Shown: piece after piece, positions 20,841 through 31,959 of the stretch
How the letters are laid out: each line of letters begins with the position of its first letter
Position numbering within the stretch: position 1 is the first letter of the stretch
Source: Galdieria yellowstonensis
Lineage: Eukaryota > Rhodophyta > Bangiophyceae > Galdieriales > Galdieriaceae
Assembly: GCA_026122205.1 (NCBI GenBank)
Contig: JANCYU010000053.1
Coordinates: 111,137 to 175,136, forward strand
Direction: 5' to 3'
DNA: 64,000 bases
Position numbers and translations under genes: made by a program
Notes under the pieces: generated by a model
What the model was told of the DNA's origin: nothing
The model's input: the letters and a program-made list of their open reading frames with translations, nothing else
Database searches by the model: none

Positions 20841-22028
20841 TCATATCCATTCTTTAGGCTCTCTCAAAACTTGAACTAGTTGAGCTTCTCTTGAATTTTC
20901 TTCAGGATGATGATCGTATTCCCAACGTGCAGTTAGAGGTAACGACATCAAAATACTTTCAATACGACCGCCCGTTTTGAGACCAAACACGGTTCCTCGA
21001 TCATAAACCAAATTAAACTCCACGTATCTTCCTCTACGAAGCTGCTGCCATCGTTTCTCTTGTTCTGTATATGACATATCCTTTCTACGTTCGATAATTG
21101 GTACGTATGCCGGAATGACCGTATTTGCACAGTCTCTCGCAAACTCGAGCAGTTTCTCTGGTGCTCGATCATTCAAGTCATCAAAAAATATACCTCCAAT
21201 TCCTCTTCGTTCTCCTCGGTGTTTGATAAGAAAATAATCATCACACCATTTCTTAAACTTTGGATAAAATTCAGAGTCATGCCTGTCGCAAGTTTCTTTC
21301 AAACACCTGTGAAAATGCGCACAATCTTCTTCAAACAAAAAAGAAGGCGTCAAGTCCGTTCCTCCACCGAACCACCAAATACCGCGTTCCGTTTCAAAAT
21401 AACGATAGTTGAAGTGCACTGTAGGCGCCATCGGATTCTTCGGATGCATCACCGAGGAAATACCTGCTGCAAAAAAAGGAATTTTATCGTCGGGTCCATA
21501 ACCTACGTCCCTCGTCACACCTCTGGCAGACGCTGCTCTAACTGCTTCTGGTGGCATATGACCATAAACAACGGACACATTGACACCTGCCTTTTCAAAT
21601 ACCGCTCCATCCTGTAAAACTCGAGAAATCCCGCCACCTCCTTCTCGACGAGTCCACACATCCTGTTGAAAATGTTGAGTTCCATCCACCTTTTCGATGG
21701 CAGCACAGATATCATCTTGTGCTTTGCGGATCATTTTCTCAAAGTTTTGTTGCATAGCAGTACCTAGAACCCACTTCTTCCCTTCTCCTACTTCAACTAC
21801 AAGGGAGTCTGGTGTCGAATCCAACAGTTGATGAGAAGAGGAATATTCTTGACTCCTTTCATTGGTAGCAACACAGTTCCACCTTGGAGACCATGAAACC
21901 CTTGGCTTGTAGTTGCGATAAGAAATACAAGAGCCATTTTTAGTTTTTATAGGAGAAGAATACCTCTTTTTACATGTGTAACAAGGGTTACCAGTAGGAA
22001 CAAATACAAACAGAGCCGTTGCAATCAT
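20841..22028 (-). CDS. CPOX: coproporphyrinogen III oxidase, oxygen-dependent, plastid type
   Basis: Converts coproporphyrinogen III to protoporphyrinogen IX in haem and chlorophyll synthesis. The HemF domain fills the last ~300 of 395 residues: GTQHFQQDVWTRREGGGGIS, NVSVVYGHMPPEA, HPKNPMAPTVHFNYRYFE, WWFGGGTDLTP, HRGERRGIGGIFFDDLND, RRGRYVEFNLVYDRGT and SLPLTARWEYDH. The ~80-residue Ser/Thr/Arg-rich N-terminus is a likely plastid transit peptide. The ATG at 22026-22028 was chosen; the frame opens further only through non-ATG codons. Confidence 0.96.
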   Translation of the reverse strand: MIATALFVFVPTGNPCYTCKKRYSSPIKTKNGSCISYRNYKPRVSWSPRWNCVATNERSQEYSSSHQLLDSTPDSLVVEVGEGKKWVLGTAMQQNFEKMIRKAQDDICAAIEKVDGTQHFQQDVWTRREGGGGISRVLQDGAVFEKAGVNVSVVYGHMPPEAVRAASARGVTRDVGYGPDDKIPFFAAGISSVMHPKNPMAPTVHFNYRYFETERGIWWFGGGTDLTPSFLFEEDCAHFHRCLKETCDRHDSEFYPKFKKWCDDYFLIKHRGERRGIGGIFFDDLNDRAPEKLLEFARDCANTVIPAYVPIIERRKDMSYTEQEKRWQQLRRGRYVEFNLVYDRGTVFGLKTGGRIESILMSLPLTARWEYDHHPEENSREAQLVQVLREPKEWI

Positions 22029-22785
22029 CTCGTTGCGGTATCTCAATGACCGCAGCAACCGCTCTGCATTCTTTACAATTTCATCCTTCCTCTCTACAGC
22101 ACAAGCACTGTTTCTCTCTCTTTCTCTCAACTTGACGACCAACAGAAAAGTAACGCCGCTATGAAATATGCAAACAAAAGTGGCTATAGAAAACGATGGA
22201 AAATATTTTATTCTAGTCGAAAACTGCTGATATCTGCCTAGTTTGTTGGGAAACGCTACTTGAACTCCATTTGCAGCAAACTCGGCGTGTTATACTGCTT
22301 TAACATGACGGACTGAATGTTTAGATAGACGCAAAGATTTCTCAATACCAGTGAACCGTGGAATAAATAACTTTTCCAACTTTATGGAGACTTGTGGTGG
22401 CAACAGTAAAAGCTCAAGGCGGACATGAAATCTTTGGGCGGACATTTCATTCGTTTCCAAGTGGGCCTTCGACAGGGAAGAGGACTAAGTGGGGAAGCGT
22501 TGAAGCGTTTGAAAGTTTTGCAGTCGGAAAGCTTGTAAAAGAAGTTATCGGTGACTGTACGCCTTTTTGTTTGTTTGGTTTGGTTACCACCGTTTGAAGC
22601 TTTGTAGAATCTTCAAGGGTACTTTGGAACGAACAAGCACCCTCTTAAGAGCAACTCCACACTTTAGCTGCAAGCTACTGTTATGCTCCTTGTTGTTTCG
22701 AAAAAGAAAGGAAAGGGTAGAAGAGGTTGCTGTTTGGAAGAATATTTGAAACGTCACAGTATTTAGTGAGTTTGTAAAGAGTATT
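22029..22785. other. intergenic between divergent genes, no gene seen
   Basis: Upstream regions of coproporphyrinogen oxidase and the CAF1 deadenylase. Short open frames on both strands lack family matches. Confidence 0.4.
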
Positions 22786-23776
22786 ATGGACAAGACAAAG
22801 GAGCCTTCCCAAGTGATAAGAGAAGTTTGGGCGGAAAACCTGGAGGAGGAACTAGCAAATATTTCCTCTATATTGGATAAGTATAACTTTGTTGCAATGG
22901 TAAGTCTCATTCTTTGGAGTTGTTGTTTGTAAGTACTTATTGGAATATGTATAGGATACCGAGTTTCCAGGTGTTGTGGCAAGGCCTATTGGTTCGTTTC
23001 GAAGCAATACAGACTATCATTATCAAACCCTCCGATGCAATGTGGATTTGCTGAAGATTATACAGTTGGGTTTGTCCTTTTCAGATGCCGAAGGAAACAT
23101 TCCAGAGGGTTGCGCTTGTTGGCAGTTTAATTTCCGATTTAGTCTGAACGAAGATATTTATGCCCAAGACTCTATTGATCTTTTGACACGCTCTGGTATT
23201 GACTTTGATGAGCACGAACGACATGGCATCGACGTGGAACGATTTGGAGAGCTTTTAATATCTTCCGGCATTGTACTGAACGAAGATATATGTTGGATTT
23301 CGTTTCATTCTGGTTATGACTTTGGCTATTTGTTGAAGATATTGACTTGTAGTGAGATGCCAGCAGAAGAGTCTGAATTCTTTGAACTTTTAAACGCTTA
23401 TTTTCCACGTTTTTATGACATGAAATATTTGATGATGGCTTCCGACAGGCTTTATGGAGGCCTAAATAAGTTGGCAGAAATCCTGGAAGTCGAACGTGTT
23501 GGCCAAATGCATCAAGCAGGTTCAGATAGCTTACTTACAATGAAAGTTTTTTTCAAGATGAAAGAAAGTATTTTTAGTGGTCATATTGACGAGCGCCGTT
23601 ACTGTGGAGTTTTGTATGGACTCGGAAGTGCGGCTGCCTTTGGTCATGCGTCTCACGAAGCAGAAAGAAGATATAATCATGCCAATACGGAAAATGGAAC
23701 GAGAAACCACAACAACAACAACAACAACAGTAGTGACTTGAAACGTTTCGTCGATTCCGCGTTGGCTGCTTCTTAA
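22786..23776 (+). CDS. CAF1: CAF1/POP2/CNOT7 mRNA deadenylase
   Basis: Catalytic DEDD-type 3' exonuclease of the CCR4-NOT complex, which shortens poly(A) tails in the cytoplasm. Exons 22786-22899 and 22955-23776 (55-nt intron placed immediately before the DTEFPG active-site motif) give 311 residues. Motifs: IREVWAENLEEELANIS at the start, DTEFPGVVARPIG with the first acidic pair, SFHSGYDFGYLLK with the third acidic residue, and HQAGSDSLLT with the last Asp. The C-terminal tail has an Asn run (HNNNNNNSS) from an AAC microsatellite near 23708. All catalytic residues are present. Confidence 0.96.
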
Positions 23777-24046
23777 AGGAGGGTTTTTTATGTATGTGTT
23801 TTCTTGGAGTGAAGCAGTTTTTTGTTTCATTGTCCATAGCACTTTAAGTGACCTATGTTTGTTATTAAACTCAAGTTTCTTTGGTTATTTTGTTTTGAGA
23901 AGAACGAGACGTTGTCATTCATGTGCTTTGTTGGATCTTGGTTTCCCACGTTGGTTGGGACAAGTGTCCAACTTAGGCATAGTTGTTGTCGTTGGTCCTT
24001 TATCACACGTCGTCGTTTGGTTCAAAAGACAACGCACAGTCGTTGG

Positions 24047-24579
24047 ATGGCTGTTCAACAACTCGTACAGTACATCATAATTCGGAAAGACTTGATAAGA
24101 GACCTCGGCTGGCCTTTGGGAAGCGTATGTCCAAGTCGTCGTTTTCTCTGCGTATTTGATAGGCGTTGGGATATATTTGTATTTAGGTGATTGCTCAAGG
24201 TGTGCACGCGGCTGTTGCTGTGAATTGGAAGTATAGAGACGATCCTCTCGTTTACGAGTATTGTAGTCAAGAGTCGGTAGGAGTTGCAGTGCAGTATGAA
24301 AGCAGCTATTGATGAAATTTGACTAGCACCAAATGCACACTGTTGTATTGGAAGCAACTAGTGAAGCTAAATTATTGCAACTTGCTGAGCAGCTTGATGG
24401 TGCACATATCCAGTGTGTTGTTTGGAAGGAACAACCGGAAAACATGGTTACTGCTATTGCCGTAAAGGTAGTTGATGAAAGCACAGATTGCACAGAATAC
24501 TAATAGCTTTGTTGTTTTTCAGCCATATCCAAAGGAGCAAGTGGCGCCTTTTTTGAAACACTTGAGACTTTGCAAATAG
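24047..24579 (+). CDS. PTRHD1: PTRHD1-type peptidyl-tRNA hydrolase 2 domain protein
   Basis: Four small exons (24047-24124, 24187-24276, 24327-24467, 24523-24579) join to 121 residues of the PTH2 fold. Features follow animal PTRHD1: VQYIIIRKDLIRDLGWPLGSV, AQGVHAAVAVNW with the PTH2 helix His, HTVVLEATSEAKLLQLAEQL, VWKEQPENMVTAIAVKPYPK and a short RLCK end. The PYPKE motif is diagnostic. The family is thought to release peptides from tRNA, but biochemical activity of PTRHD1 is less certain than for PTH2. Introns are 50-62 nt, all in frame. Confidence 0.92.
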
Positions 24580-24704
24580 AAAGCAAAAAGGGTACGCTCT
24601 GAGGTGTTTGTTTTTTCAGGTTGGCGGAAAAAAACGGGTACTTTACTCATATTTTTTGGGAATTAGGACCGACAAACCAAAAAAAGAGCAAGGACCTAAG
24701 GTGA

Positions 24705-25085
24705 CTAGGAAACGCTTTGAAGAAACTGCGTGCCGCATAGTTGATCGACCTTTTCGATATACTTTTTCTGTGCTTCTTCTTTGGAAATACCTTTTTTGGA
24801 ATTCCAGGCGTCCCACTTTGCTTTTTCTTTTTGATTAAAAAGACCTTTTGGTTTTTCTAAGATAGTTTTTGTTATTTCAAGGTGGAGTTGCATCCAGTTG
24901 TGTACTTACCGGTGGAGCAATCACCCTCCTTGGCTTGTTTAAAGTAACCATATAGCTCCAGTTTGTCTTCGTTGGATGCCGAAGACAGTTTTTTTACTTC
25001 TTCCGCTGCCTTGTTGAATACTTCCTATATAAAAAATATTAAAAGGTGTCGAGACGTTGCATTTGTTGCTCACCTCTAAGCTCAT
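24705..25085 (-). CDS. ACBP: acyl-CoA-binding protein, small cytosolic type
   Basis: Binds long-chain acyl-CoA esters in a four-helix bundle and buffers them for lipid synthesis. Exons: 25074-25085 (only MSLE), 24910-25024 and 24705-24856; introns 49 and 53 nt. The 92 residues match the 86-92 of the family: FNKAAEEVKKLSS, ELYGYFKQAKEGDC, KPKGLFNQKEKAKWDAWN and KYIEKVDQL. The Tyr, Lys and Trp ligand contacts are present (YGYFKQ, KAKWDAW). It converges with PTRHD1, 125 bp apart. Confidence 0.96.
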
Positions 25086-25758
25086 CGAAAACAATATGGC
25101 AAGAGACGACACGTGGAATGGGAGAAAGTTTATCCAAAGAGGGAAAAGAATTGCAGAGGATAGTTGGCACCGAAACAACATCGTTGGTTGAATAAAAAAG
25201 ATTTGTACAGAAGAAAGGAACCTTGAACAATTCTTTCAGATGAACTTTCCAGAGCAAAAAGCAGGTTCATCTTCTGTTGATAGTCGACATGAAGGTGCGG
25301 ATAGAGAACAAGGCAAATAATAATCATCGATGAAGCACAGGTTGGGAACTCTCATCGTTGCTTATTTTTCGGCTCATGATTTACGAAGTGCACAGTGCCT
25401 ACTATCAAACCTTTTTGACTGTTTCTGGAAAGTAAGGAATTGTTTTGGTATTGGTTAGGAACACATATTAACAGTGGAAAAGGTCAGCTAATCGGTCTTC
25501 CGGGTTGGATAAGAAAACGTGGGATGCCATACGTAGTGAAGTAGAGATGCAAGTTGGTTAGTCTGTTGTAGATGTGTTTTTTCGTGTGCAAGTAAAGGTT
25601 TTTTTGTTTGCGTGTCGAATAGAGTTGTAGTAAAATACTTACTTCACGTTGTTGTGTTTTCTTGTCCATATCCACTGCATACAACACAGCGGACGGAACA
25701 CAATGGGGGAAGACGACTAGTTGCTGAGGACAACGGAATAGTCGTCAGTTCTTCCGTC
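25086..25758. other. intergenic between divergent genes, no gene seen
   Basis: Upstream sequence of the acyl-CoA-binding protein and of the UBA-RNB gene. No coding-like frame or known RNA was recognised. Confidence 0.35.
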
Positions 25759-28700
25759 ATGGAACAACAAGCACAAAAGTTGGCAAACGAGTTTGGAGTT
25801 TCGCTACGTCGAGCGAAACAAGCTTTGAAAACTGCAAACGGTGTAGTTGAACTGGCTATTGATGAAATACTTCTCACCGTAAGGAATTCATTGGCCTCTT
25901 TAGCACTAGTTTATTGAGCACTTGTATACAGCCAGAATCAGAAGAGGAAAGGGAAGAAGAAAACAAAGTACAGTCGACACAGGAAAACGAGCCTGACAAT
26001 ACACAAGTCCTTCAAGTTATCGAATCCCCCAAAGACAAAACAAGTTGTACGGAGTTTGTCAGCTCCAAAACGGAACAACTTGAGTCTTTGTACAGTGCGC
26101 TTCGTATACACAACAACAGCGACGAGGAGCAAAGTTCAGAATCCAGCAATGTTTCCAAGGAGAAAGACTTGACTAGTGAGAAAAACAGGATTCTCGATCT
26201 CTTAACTCTAACTTTATCACTTCCACCTTTTCCTCCTATGACTATCATATTTCGACAGCAAGAACAAAACTTCCCATTCAAGCTGTCCTTGGATAACTTT
26301 TATGTAGAGAGACAAATAGTTTCTGAAGGAGAGTTTGAGGAACGTCCGAAACAGGTGCAATGGACCTGTCGAAAAAAGGAGTTGCTTCTTGAAAGGAAAC
26401 AACGAAAGCAACGACAAGTATATACGCTGCGACTACTTGGCCTGGAACTTTATCTCCGTCCTTTGACAGGGTTTGACTGGTCGAAACTAGGGTAAGTAGT
26501 GATTTGGTTCGTTCTTTCTAGTACTGATTGATTCAAGTTGTGTTGGAACTTCAGTAATAATACCTAGCTTGAATGTATTGGAAGTATTCTTTGATGCATT
26601 GATTGAATTGAACCGTCATCGTTCTGCAGAGGAAGTTGTTCATACGGTTATTCTTAAGAGCACATTTTCGAGAATAACTAGACAAAAAAGGAAGCTTTTA
26701 AAGTTGGCTATATTAGATCCTTATTCCCCAGTTTTGTTTTTCCCGGATTCTGTATTAGACGACAGCAGTATTTCGTTACCAACAACATCGGAACAATTCA
26801 TCAGTTATGAGAGAGAGATAAGAGCTGCTAGAGTATTGTTAACGATGAAAACTTTGGACTGTTTTATTCTTTCTTTGGATGAAAAAGAGACTGTAGCTAG
26901 TGATTCCTCTATGTGTACTATAGCAGATCACCTCTATCTTTCGTCCATTTTGTCTTATGCAAAACAACAAGTTGGCAACTCGAAATTTCTAGAAATGATT
27001 TCATCTCTTTATGACGCTTTTCAAGCAGAGAATATTTGGCATCGAGAGGAAGAAGCAAAGACTCAGCTATCTTCGTATCCAGAAAATGATGAAATAGAAG
27101 ACCAGGACGTAGTAGATGCGGAAGAGTCTTCTATTCGTACAGCTGTTGGCATTTTTCGTGTTGAAAGGAATCGTAAAATTGCTCGAGTGTCGAATGTTGT
27201 TGTTTCTAACGAGCATTTTGGCAAGGCGATTCATGGTGATAAAGTAATGATAGAGATAAGTACTGTGAACGGAAGGAGCCAAGGAAAAGTTGTTTCTGTT
27301 TTAGAGAGAAGAACAGATTCCTTTGTAGCCTCGTATTTTGAAAGGGACGCTACCGAAGAGTCCAACAGTAGAGAAGAAAGTAATGAAACCGTTCCATCAC
27401 AACGCCTAGGTCAACTTTTTGCTCCGATGGATCAAAGACTACCTTTGTGTATAGTATTTGGTAGGAATCTAGAAAAGTATAGAAACCAACGAGTTGTATT
27501 ACGTTTTCGTAGCTGGAAAAGACATGAAAAATATCCAGAAGCATATTTAATCGAGACACTTGGTGATGTTGGAGATATTGAAGCAGAAACCCGAGCTCTG
27601 TTGACTACTTGTGGAGTTCGCGACTTTGAGTATCCACAACATGCTTTTGTAGAGATTGGGTTACCAACGAGCTCATTTCCTCCTTCGGTTTGTATGGAGA
27701 AACGTTTAGATATTCGAAAGTCACGTCTTGTGTTCAGTATTGACCCTCCTGGAAGTCAAGATATCGACGATGCTTTATCGCTTTATCCAATAAAGGATAA
27801 TATTTATGAAGTGGGAGTTCATATTGCTGATTTTGCTGCCTGGGTGCCGTCTGGAAGCTTTATAGATGTGGAAGCCATGAAACGAGGAACTAGCGTTTAT
27901 TTGGTAGACAGAAGAATCAGCATGATTCCTCCTCTCCTCAGTGAAAATTTATGTTCGCTTAGACAAAATCAGGATCGACTGAGTATTTCCGTATTTTTCT
28001 TCGTAGACTTTGCAAATCAAGGGCAACTTGTCGATGTTGCGGAAGAATATTTGGATGAGGAATTTGTTCGCAAGACAGTGAAGAGTAGTGCAGATAAGGG
28101 AGTCTATTTTGCACGTTGTATTTTAAATTCCTGTGGTGAACTTCATTATAATGAAGTGGATAGTTGTTTGAAAGGAGAAAGGACATCTTTGGGTACGAGT
28201 AGCCATGATAGTCAAGTAATACACAACATTCGGATATTGGCAGATATCGCAAAATTATTTCGCCAAAAGAGAATTCAAGCTGGAGCAATTACCAACTTGT
28301 CTTCCGAAGAATTGCGTTTTCAGTTGGATGAGGAGAAAAGAATTCAGCAAGTGACTACAAAAGTAGAGTTGGAGGTTTGTTTTATCTATCTTCAACATTT
28401 CTGTATTTGTTGCTTATTTTCATCATAGATTATGTCGGTAGTTGCCGAGTTGATGATCGCTACCAACGCTTTTGTTGCCTCGCATCTTCTTGCGGTATGT
28501 CCAAACGATGCCTTGTTAAGAAGGCACGACGCACCACCGATGGAAAAAATTTCGCAGTTTATGTCTACTGCGGTTAGTTTGGATTTTCTTGGAATCCGTT
28601 CAGAGCAGTTACAGACAGACCAACAATCTGCCTCGTTTTCTACAGAGAGCTTTATTTCCAGTTTAGAAGAACAGTTAGATGCAGCATCTCGTGACAACTC

Positions 28701-29775
28701 ACCTTGGGGTAAACTGATTAGTTCTCTGGCTACGAGAGCAATGTCTGAAGCAGAATATTTTGCTGCATCTTCTGGAAAGGATACGAGACACTTTGCCTTG
28801 GGTTTAGATGCTTATACACATTTTACGTCTCCTATTCGCAGATACCCAGATGTCATTGTCCATCGAGCGTTATTAAGAGCTACGGGACTAGAAGAATCCA
28901 ACAAGGACTCCTTGCCACCCGAATATCCTGGAGGCTTGGAAGAATTAGCTGAGCACTTTAACAGTCGACACAGAGAAGCAAAATTGGCGTCAGAAATGTC
29001 GAATACTTTATTCTTCTCTCTGTATTTCCGATCGCAACCTGGTTTGGTGACAGATGCGCTTATCGTAGCTATTCAAGAACAGCCTCTGTTCGGTTTGTCT
29101 GTGTTTCTACCGAGGTTTTCGTTGTATGGCTTTGTACCGTTGATAGATGCCAAGAGTCAAAAAGTCATATTGCCAGCCACGAATGCACAGTTTTATCGAA
29201 AAGAAGAGGGTGATGAAACATTTGTGAAAGAAGAAGACTGTGGTATTCTTCAACCTGAATGTAGCTTGCGATTATCGGAAAGTGGAAAAGAGTTGCTTTG
29301 TGAGGATGAAAATCATCAAATATTAGCAGGATGGCAGTCGGGAGGCACGGTGAAAGTAGGAGTGTGGGCAAGCTCCAACAGGTATAGAGAGCCTGGGGTA
29401 AAGATGTTACTAGCAAGTAGAGAATGCCTTCAATCAACGATGTCTCGTACAGAGAAGGAGGAAGTTGCAAAGAAAAAGAATTTTTCGGCATTGCAATATA
29501 ATCGAAAAACGAAACCGAAAGAACAAGTTGTACAGCATGTTTTGTCGGATCAAGCGGACAAGGCTGCTCAAAGTGTTGAGGAAGCACAAGTATCATCGAT
29601 CAATTCTCATAGAGGATTATTTCGTATCTGGAATATTCGAGACCGTGACAGTTTGAAAAGAAACAGTATCTATTATGCAATGACTCAGAGACTCGATGCC
29701 ATACAACGGAAAATGAGAGCAAGTCATACATTTCGATCGGATATTTTGTTGGGAATTTCCCAACAACAACCGTAA
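25759..29775 (+). CDS. UBA-like domain fused to an RNB (DIS3-type) exoribonuclease
   Basis: Four exons (25759-25878, 25932-26491, 26538-28374, 28429-29775) join in frame to 1287 residues. Residues 1-40 form a UBA-like helical bundle (FGVSLRRAKQALKTANGVVELAI). An acidic low-complexity part follows, then an unassigned region to about 420, a cold-shock-like OB part (TAVGIFRVERNRKIARVSN), and the RNB catalytic domain from about 600 to 960. The RNB domain has the metal-binding string SIDPPGSQDIDDALS, HIADFAAWVP and LDAYTHFTSPIRRYPDVIVH. A divergent S1-like end closes it. RNB enzymes degrade RNA 3' to 5'. SWKRHEKYPEAYLIETLGDVGD places it nearer DIS3/Rrp44 than bacterial RNase R. No PIN domain is recognisable. 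The intron at 26492-26537 links the two halves; without it they would be separate genes. Confidence 0.85.
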
Positions 29776-29865
29776 CAAGAAGAAAAATGCAGAGACTTGT
29801 GTGGCGCGCACATCTTCGCTTCTTCATTCGAGATCGTGAGGGGATTTCGGTTGGGCCTAGGCGCA

Positions 29866-30863
29866 ATGGCAACTCGTGTGGAAAACTTGCGCGGTAAGGA
29901 GACCATGAAGAGACCTTGCAAAGGGGCTTTTGTGGCTCCTGCCTTTCAACAATGGCTTCCAAACACTTTAAAAAGAACTGCCTTTAGCAAGGAGGCCTGT
30001 TGTAGAGTAAGCCTGAAGAAGTGTTTTTCGCGCACAAGTATCGTTTTTCAAAGGACCAGTCACTATTCAAGAACTATCATTATGGCGGATTCGGCAGTAA
30101 GAGGACCTCCAGGGATGGGAGGAACTTCAACAGAAAGTACGGACTTGCACGCTCAAAGTGACCGCAGACCTGGTTCGCACAAAGGTTTTGTAGAAGAAAT
30201 GAGGTTTGTGGCAATGCGTCTGCACACAAGGGACCAAGCAAAAGAAGGAACGCTTGAAGAGAGCGCGCTTCCAATTCAGGAAGTAAGACCGCATATATCT
30301 ATGATGCTTGGTTTTAACCTTTTTTTTTGTAGTGGCGTCCTACTCAACAAGACTATTTGCAGTTCCTTGTGGACTCCAAACACGTTTATGAGTTCTTTGA
30401 AAATTTTATGGAACAAAGTCAAGATAATATGTTCGTCAACTTTAAGCAAACTGGTCTGGAGAGAGTTCCAGCGTTGGAACAAGACCTGAATTGGTTTCGA
30501 CAACGAGGTTTCACGGTTCCAGAACCAGCGAAACCAGGTACAGCCTATGTGGACTATCTTTTGTCGTTGGTGCAAGACAAACCACATGCGCTCTTGTGTC
30601 ACTGGTACAACTTTTATTTTGCACACACTGCAGGTGGTCGGATGATTGGGAGACTAATGTCCAAGTTACTTTTCGATGGCCATGTTTTTGAGTTTTACAA
30701 ATGGGAACGGGATGTAAAAGAGATTCTTGACCAAGTGAGGGTCAAAATCGACGAAACTGCCAAGGACTGGCCTCGTGAAGTTAAGGACGATTGTCTCAAG
30801 GAAACAGGGCTTTCGTTTTCTTACTCGGGAACTATTCTTGGACATTTGGCGAAACGAGGTTGA
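29866..30863 (+). CDS. HO1: plastid heme oxygenase (HY1/HO1 type)
   Basis: Opens haem to biliverdin IXa with plastid ferredoxin, the entry to phycobilins such as phycocyanobilin. Exons 29866-30282 and 30333-30863 with a 50-nt intron ending in a T-rich tract; 315 residues. A ~100-residue basic Ser/Arg N-terminus is a probable transit peptide. The HO domain shows GFVEEMRFVAMRLHTRDQAKEG with the proximal His, FLVDSKHVYEFFE, TGLERVPALEQDLNWF, LLCHWYNFYFAHTAGGRMIG (distal helix glycines) and EFYKWERDV. Several upstream in-frame codons exist, but MATRVENLRG is the first ATG in the frame. Confidence 0.95.
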
Positions 30864-31000
30864 ACTCGTTCACCAAATATTTGTTTTCCTAAAGTAAATA
30901 TTTCTTCTTCGTCTTTATTACTATCATCAGTAAGGGTAATATCGCTTATTCCATCTATATACAAAAGATAAAGTCAAAATTAACGATATGACAAAAGACT

Positions 31001-31805
31001 CTAAGAATGTTCCTGTCCGGTTGACTTGTTCTTCTCTTCCTCTTCTTCCTTTTCACTATCACTTGTACTATCTTCTTCATCTTCGCTCAAAGAGCTATCT
31101 GAAGAACTAGCTTCCGACTTGGAAGAAGGAAAATGCTCCGGCAGTGCAAACCTCTGAACATATTCTTTTACCTAGTGTTGTCTTTAGTCATTGGCTGCTC
31201 CACAAGTAGTTGCTTATTACCTTTGCCGTAAACTTTTCAGGGTCTTTCAACTGGAGCGCAGCAGCTTCTCCATTAAGCGGGTCCGTGGGGTTTGGATAGG
31301 TTAACAACTGAGGAAGAAAAACTTCAAAAATATTCACCAAATCAAACATGGGCGACCACGTCTGGTTTATCACGTCAAGACAAACAGACCCGGACCTAAA
31401 AGAGAACGCGGGTTTTTTCAACACCGGTTTCTTAAAAACACTTGCAAGTACTTACGCTTCGTCCACATTTGGGTGATATATCTTATTCACAAAACCAATA
31501 GAAGGAGACTTGTAGGGATATGCGTCCGGTAGCTGCACATGAACCTTCCAAACTCCTCCTTCATAAGCAGCTAGAGGAAAAGGAAGCTTAACAGACGGTC
31601 TCCAGTCTAAAAAGAAACTTACTTTCCGAAGGACCATGAAACTTCACATAAAAGTCACTCGCTTGGTTCTCTTCCGAGAGCTCCAACTCATAGTCTGCCA
31701 TGAGCCTGAAGTGTGCTTTATTAGACACTATCCACAAACCAAGAGTTTTGCAAAAACCTACAACTTCATGAGGTCCATTTCACGACGTTTACTAGGCGAA
31801 GACAT
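31001..31805 (-). CDS. UBE2H: ubiquitin-conjugating enzyme E2, UBE2H type
   Basis: Transfers ubiquitin from E1 to targets via a catalytic Cys. Five exons (31765-31805, 31623-31705, 31456-31570, 31221-31395, 31001-31171) join over introns of 49-60 nt to 194 residues, like animal UBE2H at 183. Motifs: YEGGVWKVHVQLPDAYPYKSP, FVNKIYHPNVDEA, GSVCLDVINQTW (active Cys) and LPQLLTYPNPTDPLNGEAA. The last 45 residues are a Ser/Glu/Asp-rich acidic tail, also a UBE2H trait. It converges with heme oxygenase. Confidence 0.94.
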
Positions 31806-31959
31806 ATTGTAAGACCAAACGACTCAACAGTGACAACCACAATAAACTCCGTCGCAACCAAGATGCTACAACACCCCAAGTGGAAACATCAGCCAAAAAT
31901 AAAATGCAGAAATTGGCGCCATTTAAAAGATTACAAGTGGAAAGTGGATTGACATTAGG

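Noticed and set aside
23531..23842. Minus-strand frames with Val or Cys runs over the CAF1 end.
   Set aside because: The runs come from the AAC microsatellite in the CAF1 C-terminus read in reverse.
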